A stretch of 46,517 bases of DNA from Saccoglossus kowalevskii. Taxonomy: Eukaryota > Hemichordata > Enteropneusta > Harrimaniidae. The DNA is taken from NCBI RefSeq assembly GCF_000003605.2, contig NW_003147296.1, positions 7,502 through 54,018 on the forward strand, given 5' to 3'. Position numbers and translations under genes: made by a program. Positions 12,601 to 24,600 of this stretch are shown piece by piece. Below the pieces are notes generated by a model, which was not told the origin of the DNA, did not search any database, and worked only from the letters and a program-made list of their open reading frames with translations. Within the stretch, counting starts at the first letter, position 1; each line of letters begins with the position of its first letter.

Positions 12601-15600
12601 GTGAAAAATGTGTAAGGGTATGTATATTTACGTCTTTAATATTTTCAGAATGTGATGTAATGACAGATTATAGATGTATCCTCTCATTAGAGTGTATTTC
12701 TAAGGTCAAAACATGCGACGGTGAATACGATTGTCGTGATGGCAGTGATGAAAGCAATACAGTATGTGGTAAGCATATGATACGTGATTATAAACCTATG
12801 TCAACCAAATCAACGGAAATTAAAAGACAAATTGAACACAGACATTCTTTAGAAAACAATTTTAACTACTAACAATTTATAAAAATAATAATTATTTAAA
12901 TGTTTGTCCGTCATACAGAACATTGTAGTTTGACATGTAATGCACCATTTTATTTTACGCCGTTGGAATTTACCTATTTGTAAAATATCATGGGAGCGTT
13001 AGTTTCAGGCAGGCTGCATTTTTCTTCTCAATATAAGATACGTTTTTGGCTAAATCGTCATTGCAATACAACATTTGTTATTATTTAAAATAAAAAAAAT
13101 TGGGCGTATTTGTTATTCAACAGAGACACCATTAACGAATATTGCTCCAATGGCTCCGTCGTCACTGCAGCATGCTACTTACGCAGACCCTGAACTGGCA
13201 TATGATGGGAATACCAGTACATGCTCTATGACATATACTATCTATGAACCATTCTGGTCAATTGATTTGGGTTCAAATGCTTTGGTATATGATGTAACTA
13301 TTACGCACAATGGCAACTATGAATGTAAGTATAGTTTCTTTATATTGCATTTCTAGTTCTATTGATGGGTGAGTATATATAACTTATACCGTAAATATAA
13401 AAAGCAAATATACAATTATATATATATTAGAAATCAATGTAGAGTAATTTTGTATTGGTTTCCGAATCGACTATGAACGGTCTTCGAACTTACCGTGAGT
13501 TGTGTCATAGCCACGCGACACAAATTCGTATGTATCTGAAAATTGTGACGAACTGTATACTACAGAAGTACAAAAACACGTAAAAATTTCGAGTCCCGAT
13601 TTTATAATTTACTGAAAGGGTGGGCTTAGGAACTGATTTTCTGTTCTGATTAGTGACAAATACCGTAATACTGTTATTCATTGTGTTCCATGTTGCTACA
13701 TTTACTCAGTTGATACCAATTTGAGAATTGTGGCATGCGTTACGAGTATAAATATATGTTTTTCAAGTGGAAACATGAAATCATTATTATATTTGCAAGA
13801 TGCAAGTCTCACCAACGCTGAAATAAGAATTGGTGGGGACAACCATTTCCTCGAGAATGAACTGTGTACGGCGAGACTACTTCCAACTCAGACTTCAAGT
13901 TTGACATTCACCGTAGAATGTGACGATCCATTGTATGGACGGTATCTAAGTATCCAGGTTATGGAATCTACACAATCTTTGATATTGTGTGAAGTGGAAA
14001 TTATGGCTGTAGGTGAGTTCACACTACTTATCATAAGGCAGAACGCTACTCGCGCATTTACTACGTTTACGTTTCAATGATTGCCTTGCCGAAGATATTG
14101 TACGGCACACACTGCAATGTGCATTCAAGAACGATGTTTCAGAACAAAACAAAGCGATCAATTGTGATCAAGATTTGATGAATAATGCTGTAATGGGTGA
14201 TTCAAATTCAACCGGGTTAATCCTATTTAACCGAAATCGATTGTACTGACTCGTAAGTGAAAGTAGTAGGTAGCGCGTCTACCTAGTGTGAAGAGGCGAT
14301 TGTAGTGATCGCGAGTTCGAACCCCGTACGTCACATTGTATTTGTGAGTTTGTTTACATGTACAATTATTGAATAACATAGCATGTCGCAAGTTCTATAG
14401 ACAAAATCAACGATGTCTTGAACATTAACGTTTTCAGCTCGTAGAAATATGGACGACGTGTAGTCAATTTTGAAATGTAGTAAAGGATACTAATGTCCTC
14501 TCTGCTTGTCAAACATTTGAGAAAGTAGACGGGGATTTGATAATTCAAAAAGAAAACTGTTGTACTTATATTCGAATCTATGTGAAGTACGACTGAGGTA
14601 GATGTGACTGCTGTTTTCCCAATAATGTTTGCTGTAACTTATCATTGCGAATGCAGTTTGTGACCTAACACAGATCATGTGCAGTTAAAGAACATTATAA
14701 AACAGAATATAGATATGAAAGGTGCACCTACATTTACTCACTAAGCTATATAAAAAAACGTCTTATTCCAGTGAATTCTCTATCGAATGTGGCATATGGC
14801 AAACCTGTCGAACAAAGTAGTCAGTATAGAGATGGAAGCGCCATTAAAGCTGTAGACGGTGATACAAGCAGTGATTACTCTCATCATAGTTGTATGCATA
14901 CCCAGTTTGAATATGAGCCGTGGTGGAGAGTTGATGTTGGATATCAATGTGAAATACAAGATATTGTGATTACCAACAGACTGGATTGCTGTGGTGCGTA
15001 CACGACATGTTTAAAATGGGTTGTGAATAAAATAATATGTAAAGTAAAATACGTTCACCTTCCCTTGACTCATAGTTATGTGGCAGGAGTATTTTTACAG
15101 TGTTGTTACAAACTACCAAACCACACCAAACTAACGAGATTCATGATCCCAATCATGTGAGAGACTGTCAGCAGCCCAATTACAATACGTAGGGGCATTT
15201 AGCTAATTACTTACATGTCGCGTTCATATAAATATTTTATGATTGACTTCATTGAGTATTGGTTGCCTAATATTCATACACGAAATGTACACAGATGACC
15301 GAATAACAAACACCACTGAAGCTCCTATTTAAAATTGAGTTTAATCGCATGAAGATTGTCAGTAATCAATAGAGCAATAATAAATGAATAAGTCAATTAA
15401 TTAATTAATTGATGCAGTTAGTATATGACAATTGTCTTACATAAAACTATTGTAACAATATATCACCTGCGATAGAAAGATGAGGTTTGGACGGAATATA
15501 GGTTTCCTGAAATTAATTTCGACGGCGTTTCATGAGGAGATGAATGAATGCTATATTTTACTAGGAAATCGTTTAATTGGTGCCGAGGTGAGAGTTGGAA

Positions 15601-18600
15601 TTAGTAAGTCACTGAACGAAAGCAACACACTATGTGGTATTGTGACACGTGACAATATTGACGAAATTGACATTGCCATTAACTGCGGAGATAACGTGGT
15701 GGGAAGATACGTCAGTATTCAGATATTAAACAGAACAGATTACCTACATGTATGCGAAGTGCAAGTATTTGGCAAAGGTAAGCAATCGTATTTTAAAAGG
15801 AAGATATTTATTTATTTATTTATTATTAAGCTCATTGTCGTTGACCCTTAGTTCAGGTTCAATCACAGCAATGTGCTAGGTATACTACACCTACTTAATT
15901 TGTTATGTGACTAATTCTTTTAAAATTCATCGGTCAATTCATACTGTGTGCCATTATTGTCCAACTGTGTGTTATAGTTTGCTCTATATATCTGGTTACA
16001 CGCTCAGGTTATACGCTCGTATACACTTGATAAATTCATCATAGATAATTGAAAATGATTTATAAGTTGGTGACTTCTCGTAGTAATATCGTAATATATA
16101 TCCATTCCCCAGTTGCGGTTGATACGCTTTCAAATGTGGCATTTAATAAGTCTGCGTATATGAGCAGTGTTTGGTTTGGTAATACAGCTGATAAAGCCGT
16201 TGATGGCAACACCTACCCTGTACTTGATTCAGGAACGTGTATCCACAGTGCTGAAGAAAGTGAACCATGGTGGAGAGTTGATCTCGGTGGAATTTATTTC
16301 GTGTACAAAGTGACTCTTTACAATAGACTAGACTGTTGTGGTATGTAAAAATAATATGTATATTCTATCTGCATGCTTGTCTAATCGGAGACAAATAAAT
16401 ATGCTGACTAATGTCAAACCTCCTCCCACCGATGGCTTTGAAAGATATTGTCCACATATAGCAGTCCACATAAAGAGTTCTGGAAATGTGGCAATATTTG
16501 ATAATTTACATCTGAATATGGACCATGCTCATTAATATAAGGCTAACATTGATAGGATGGACCAATACATATGAGAGTGAAAACATATCCCCCTACGAAT
16601 CATATATGCTGCATGTTACGATAGAATGTGTTTTATTGTATAAAAACGATCACACTTTTATTGGCGTACTCACAATCAGAAAAAAATTTCCATTAAATGA
16701 ACAAATAACAAATAACACACTTTAATCACAGGCTTAACAGGGAACAAATTTAGAAGCCTGATAGTACAAATAGTCAGTCTCTCAAAACTTAACATTAATA
16801 CTACTCGAAAATGTACATAACAAAGAATACAAACATATATGAAAATTAAGCAAATATAAAGTATCACGAAATCAGATTAACACCGCTAATGTATACAAAA
16901 ACAAGTAGAATTTAAACAAAGCAAAGAAATTGAAGCTGTACATATTATGTTTAGGTTAATAGTTCAAATACTAATGATTGAATAGCGATCAACTTTCAGA
17001 ATGCTCACAATTACCCACGTGTTTGTGGTCGAGTAATAATATGTAAATTACATTATTCATGAATGCATGGAAAACGAAATGATGCCCGCTGACATGCTAA
17101 ATACACAAATAATCTGGGCAAATGTAAAATGCCTAAACTTAATAATAAAGGAAACCGGAAATAACTCATTACTTTTCTCTTGTTTGTATACTATATAGTA
17201 AAAACATCAACTATGTATATAGACATCTAAGTAAACTGGTAACAAGATTAAAGAGAAATTTCATGGAACGACCAGTCACTGTTTACTGAGTAAACAATGT
17301 ACCTCTATTTTGTTCTTGTAGAGAAACGATTGGCTGGAGCTGCTGTTCGTGTTGGGTACTATGAAGATGCACAACAAAACCTCAGATGTGGTCAACAAAT
17401 AATCCCTCAGATTACAAGTTGGAGGGAAATACACAGGGAATGTTCCACTCCTATTTTGGGCAGATTCGTCAGTGTACAGATAGAGGGAGTTGATAGTGGA
17501 TTTTTACATATATGTGAGGTAGAGGTTTTTGCAGATGGTAAGTAAAAGTACATGTATCATGATCGACATGATGTGCATTTTCGTACGATCAGGTATATAT
17601 TTTGTGACTTGATCTTCTTTTTTTCCAGAGCTATTGATAGATCCAATTGAAAAGATAAAGCAACGTGCATTATTAGGACTTTTTGACAAACAACAATTCA
17701 GGCGACTTATATCAGACACAGGCAAAGTATACAATGATATGTCGCTCGAGAAGTGTCTGAGTAAATGCTACTTTCAGAAAGCGTTTGTATGCAAATCGTT
17801 CGACTATATTCAAGATATGTATGTATGTACAATTTACAGCGTTGACGCCACTTACGAGAACTCTAGCTTGATGATTGATGGAAGTGCCAATTATTATCAA
17901 CGACTTGTTCACGGAGGTATGGACATTCATACTATAGCCACATTATTGCTCGATTACTTATATATATGATCTTAACGGTTGAAAAAAGAATCGCCTGGGT
18001 TAAAAAAGCGCAAGCTTCCTTCATTTACTTAGATTTCTTTTTATAGTTTACATTGCCTCAGAAAACTCATCTCACTGCCCACCTGATATGTGGCAATGTG
18101 GTTCGGGAGAATGTCTGCATACATACAGAGTATGTGACGTCATCATAGATTGTCTGGACTCATCTGATGAAGAGGGTTGTACGTTCAAAGAAAACAGTGA
18201 GTATAATACTTCATCGAGACAATCCATGACGTTGGCGCAGATATGTTTATGCGCTAATTCTTGGCTTTTCGATCACAAATAGAGTAGATGAAATGTTGTG
18301 TTAAAGCGGGAAGCTCGCCACCTGCGCACGCGCGGGAATTGAGTCCCAACCGACGGTAACACACGCTAAAAACGCAAATGTAAACAATGACACGCTATGG
18401 CCATCTGACGCATGCTCAGGTGACGACTCTCCCGCTTTAAGGTATAGATACACACCAGTGCTGTGCTATCATCGATAGTCTATAGCCAAGACTGTTCAAT
18501 GACCAAATATTTTAATTTGTTATATTGAGGAAGAGGGCTTGCACATTGAAACTTTAGTTTCCATGAATGGAAATTGCTTATTACATTATTACTAAAATTA

Positions 18601-21600
18601 CTTTAAGAATTATACATGAATGGCATCAGCGAATTGTTTTTGGAAAGATGTTATCTTATAACGGCTAAATTATATTTCGCCAAACATAAATACTACAGTG
18701 TATAAACATGCAACAACTCATGTGGTTTAATGATAATATACAAATTGGTTACATCTATTACAAGACGTGGAGTAAAAGATGTATCAGGCTATTGAATGTT
18801 ACATTAGATGATAATGATAACTTATTGATGAACAGGAAAGTAATTGAGACAAAATATATTTATAAGAAGCTATTAAATAGAAAAATTGATTTGAAAAATT
18901 ACAAATTAAATGGCAAAATAAATGTGAATACAATATACCTGGATGATGACTGCACAAATATTTTACATTAGCAAAAAATACAACAATTGATTTTTCGATT
19001 TGAGGTAATTGGTTATATGTAAGAGGGTTAGTGTGTATAGCACAATGTAACTGGTGCAGTTCAGATATTGAAAGCATGTGACATCATTTCTGGTTTTCTG
19101 ATTATGCAAACATCCCGTAGAGAGAAATTAATATTTTAATACAGAGTCAGATTTACCATGGCAATATACTATACGCTATTATGTATGAATGTAAGCAAAA
19201 TAAAACGGGTTAATCTGTCCCGAAGATTTCTTAGCCAAGCAAACTAGGTATGATCACAGTTCATATTTGATTGATTGCATTTTGCTTTCAAGTATGCACC
19301 TACCTATTTCTCTGGAACAAACTTACTTTGTCAAGCAATGACTTTCAATCTTGATATAAGTGTATAATATGAAAATGTCAAAGGCATTTAAAGTATTGAC
19401 GCGGACTATGTCATTTGACATAATCATTTGTTCCATATGTTTATGTTGTAATTGAATACAAATATCTTCTCGAGATAGTAATTGTTGACACAATAATTGT
19501 CATTTACATGGGATAGTTCAGACAATAACAACGGTATTCAAGGTAAATTGTCGGTAGGCGACTGAATCTGGCTACCATCGATTGTTCAATGTTATAAAAT
19601 TGTGAATTGTAGGGACACGAGGACCAGAACATAAACACCTGTCATTATGGATGGACGTTTTCAAAAACATAACGGAGGATGTGTTGGTGTATCAACGCTT
19701 CTTCAAAAGTGTTTATAGAGACAATTTATTCGACCGTGTTAAAGGCGAAGATCCTCCCGACTGGACACGATTCAAAACCTTCAGCAGTACACCGGATCAC
19801 AGTGACCTTAGACATGTGCTGAAACTAACTGAAGCAGAGATCTTGGCCTACGGTCATCAGATGGATGACTTCATTCTACAGTGCAATTATAATTCAGAGA
19901 AATGTGAACCAAGGTATTGTATATTAAGAATACTATCATATCTAGCCAATAATAAGTGAAAAGAGTGTACATTCCCACGAATACATCTCACACGATTTAC
20001 AATAAGCATCATCATGTACTAACAACTAACAAGTACACAGCAATACACGGCAAAATCAAAGAAAACTAATATAAATGAACATCATGGCACACATCAAAGA
20101 AGTGATGTCACGTGTTTCGAAATGCACATAATTCCAAATACATGTTCTGAAATGTTGTACATTAGGCAACTGTATATCTAAAAACGAGGCCTCGTATATA
20201 TGCCATTGAAAATGTGTCAGTTTCTCAATATTCATATAATGTGGCATGTATGTCGCACGTGACAAATCAAGTATTCCTAGTCGTACAAACCGTTGACCAC
20301 CTGCTTATTGTTTTAAAAATTATCAATATGCTACAACTGTACTTACTAATAATATTTTCAGTGATTTCGTGGCGTTTCAAAATGATTTCTACGGGAACTG
20401 CTTCCAGTTTAATGCTGGGAGTAACCAGACAGCGAAAAGGGCCATGGGAACCGGATCATCATATGGTAAGTAGTAAAGAAAATAAATAGACAATGAGAAT
20501 ATGATCATTATACTGTATGCAATGAGCAAATAACGTAGTAACGTTGACAGAAGTAAAACGAATGAGCAAATTAAGAAGTGGAAAATAGAAGCATGTTATG
20601 GTACGTAATGAGCAAATCATGCGAACAATGTGAACATGGCCACGCTGAGTAATGAGCAGGTGAAGTATACAACGGTAACATGTACAATAATGGGTAAAAA
20701 CTGAGTAAATAACATCGAAAATGGGACAGCACTACCATATTATAAGTTATAAGCAATTGAAGTAACCACCATATTGCACCATCTGCAATGAGCTAAGAAA
20801 GTGGACAATGGAACACAATTATCACATGACAAGCAAAAAAATGAAGTGAACAGTGGTAACATGTTCTTCATGGGTAAGCAGTGAGTAGTCAATTGAACCT
20901 TGCAACCATATACTAAGCAATGAGAAATTGGAATGAACATAATCGCAATGCAACAATTGGATATTATTAAGTAATTGGTAATAAAATGATTTGGGGAAAA
21001 ACATTAGTTAACACTGATTAAATGGAGTTTGAAATGGCAACCATCATATATTGTGAGCAAAAGAGTGCGAGGAAGCGGGTTCATGCGGCTTGTTGTCATG
21101 ACATCAATAGCGAATTTAAGCATGAGCTCACATGCTGCTTTCTATCCACTAGTCCACAACATAAATGAAATTCAGTCTTTGAAACTAAGTCACGGAATCT
21201 AAACTACGAATCAAAGTTTGTTATAAATTTCAGGTTTACAACTAACCCTTTTCACGGAGCAAGAAGATTATCTCAGTATATACGGACAAGATTCTGGTGC
21301 CAGGGTTGCAATCCTTCCCCGTGGCATTTTGTCTTTTCCAGTTGATGAAGGTATTACTGTAAAACCTGGAACGATCACGTCCATAGCACTGAAAGAGGTA
21401 TGATTAGGTACAACGGTTTATTTTGAATACTCCAGCTGTGAATAAACATTCCATCGTTACTTACATAGACAGAATAGGCAACGAACTGAAGACAACGGAT
21501 TCTATATCACATTAGGATTCAGTTTTGTCAGTTTCTGAGAGCCACTTTTCAATAACATAACAATCCCCGTAGATCAGATGCTTGTATATTACCGCATTTA

Positions 21601-24600
21601 ATAAAAAAAATTGTCGCGACTGACTCCCGATATACATTAGTGTTTGTACGGGTTATACTGATATTTGTTGGCACTAGTATAAGTTACTTTAATCACATAC
21701 CTGATCCAAAATGTAAATTGCATGTAAGTCAGTTATAACAAATATATGTATACACACAAACGAAATAAAGTAACAGAAAAGAGGAAGTAAAGATTAGTAG
21801 ACCAGAATAAGAAACACGGCAGCTGGCACACAATAAGGGGATTGTACCACTAAAACATTTTGGGATGATAACAATTCATTGATCCATACACATTGCATGC
21901 CAAACAATAGCAGCCAAAGTGGTGTGATACATGATTCAGCATGTTAGGTATTATAGTACCATATTCTATATCATTATTCGTTCCAGTAGAAATGTATGTT
22001 TTTTGCCCTGCACACGAGAGTGAGCTAGTTCGAGTTTCAATTCTGCAATGCATCAAAGTAAGATAATTTAATGGGACAGTTAACACAAGATGTGGAATAC
22101 ATTGTTTTGGATTGAAGCAAAGTATAATCTTTAACGATTTTCCACTTTCACAAAATATATATTTTACATCAATGATGGTTAATACAATTCTTTCAGAAAG
22201 TGAATGTTCGCATGCCATGGCCATACGGCAACTGTACCAATGGACAGACTGAGCAGACAGTATACGACCAGCAAAATAATACTTTGTACTCTATACTAGT
22301 AAGTTTATTAGTTATTAGTTGTTGTGTATTCATCGGCAAGTCTGTGTTTGCATATTAAGCATCAAAACCATGTACCGCCTACAAATACACAACCATATTT
22401 AATATACGTACATAATAAAGGTTTTCTGAAATCAACATTATAATTAAAGCCAAGAAAAATTTTGAACGTATCACAGTTCATCAATTAAAATATATAACTG
22501 ACGACTATTTAATTTTTGCTCATTCCAATGTATGAATGTATTCGAAATTCTATTGGGGAATTTCAATCGATTTTTCAAAAAAATATTGTACATAATTTAT
22601 ATTATAGTCATGTGAGAAGGCATGCTCAGAAAACGCATTGATACACTACTGTGGTTGTTCTGAGTATCTATTTACCGACGCACCACGATGTCAACTTTTA
22701 AACGAAACACAAGGTATGTTATTGGCAGTTATTTGCTCCAGAAGACTTCTACAATACATGTAGTTGCACACATACGTGTAATTGTGTAGAATCTGTGGAA
22801 ATTTGATCACAACTAGAGGCAATATTAATATGTTCAATATGTATCGAGAGAATAATTTAGCAAAATAATATGTAATAACAGGCCGTCATTGTTTGTTCAA
22901 TATGTTTAATGATGTTGTGTTGTGTCGTAATTGTGCTGGAAGCAACGAGTAGAATTATTATACAATTTTAGGTAGACATATTCGTGTATTTAATATTTTA
23001 TATGTTGCGATTACACAGAACTATGTCGACAGTTAACCAAATATTTGTATAATATCGGTGAGATAAAATGCAGCTGTCCTTCTCCGTGCAAGTAAGTATT
23101 ACAATTTCAAATTAAGAGACAATGTCAGAAGATACTTGTAATACTAATTATTATCATACAACTGTCGCCATAGTACCATAAGTTACAGCGTGACGTAATG
23201 ATGTGGTATTGCATTCTAACTTATTAATAAATATGATTTTCAAATATAGAACTATTACACGATATTTCCAAAATGGCGAACATGTTTGAACACGAAGAAA
23301 AAGAAAGTGCCACAAATTATCGACTTATTGCTCAGTTATGGGCTTCATAAACCAAGCGGTTGAATTAATAGGATGTATAATAATAAGGTTAACAGTTACG
23401 GTTAAGGTTAAATAGATAACGCAACGTATATACGCATTGTACGAGGTCGCATCGACCAACGCACACTCTCGTTTTACCATCTTTATGCCTACTTCACAGT
23501 TCTTCACCTTAAAATATCAATCATGTAATACTGATATATTCTTTATTGTATAAACCTTTCTTATCGTTTTAATACATCCATATCATTTTACTACATGTTT
23601 TTGCCATTGTAATACGGGTCTCCGAATAATTCCACATTTCCCCCTAGAATCGTTATCTCACTTAATCTTAGTTCGAGAGAGAAAAAAATTGAGGTGGTGT
23701 CGAAAATGCACTTCGAAGCCCATATTGCTGATCCTGTATGTGATTGAAACATGATAACATTGGAAGCATCATTATACATTTTGGAAGAAACCTGAACTGA
23801 AAGTGCAATTTGAAACGAGATTGACCATTCTTCTCGTAGTAATTCTGTTCCGTAGTGCAGCGGAACAGGGCAGAGTTGCCACTGTAAGGTCGGGTTTTCA
23901 TTGTAGCAAATATAAATTCACATTGAACGAAAACATTCAAAACAACAACAACAATTATCATACACATTAACCGAATTAACATACTAAAGACTGTCGCACA
24001 TGAAGTCCCAGTTTGTGTTTATCTTGAATTTATTATTATAGTACTGAAAACTATGTTAAATGAAGCAGTTACACGTCAAAAAACTACTACATTTTATCAC
24101 TCTTTTATACTTTGCCGCGAATAATCTTTAAGCATTACATCCGGTGTGTAGTTTATAACATTTGTTTTGTAATCTGTGTATATTTCAGAGAAACAAACTA
24201 CGATATGACCTTATCACAGTCATTGTGGCCATCAGATGTATATCTGGTATGTATTTATTAAACAATAATTATTAAACAATAACTGTGAATTTCCTACTTT
24301 TCATTACGTGAATTGATTATTATTTTTATGCATATTATATCTTATGTAGAACAAACTTCTAAAGACGTTGAAATGGCAACATTCCAAGTTAAAGAACGTG
24401 AACGATATGCAGTCAGCCAGGTAATCATATGACGTAGAAACAATAACAAATGTACAGATATACATTTGCTCCATTATTCGTATGACCAATTAACCTAATA
24501 ATACTTGTATTGATGAATATGTGTGATGTGTGAGATAAATATGAAAAAAAATGTACCAACTGATATACGCATGTAGTGTTGTTGGTCGTTTGATATTTGA

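Noticed and set aside
18708-18971. 87-codon Asn/Lys/Ile-rich frame in an intron
   Set aside because: Composition is that of random AT-rich DNA; no splice signals in phase.
21850-22224. 124-codon antisense frame
   Set aside because: It overlaps a strongly supported channel exon on the other strand and has no motifs.
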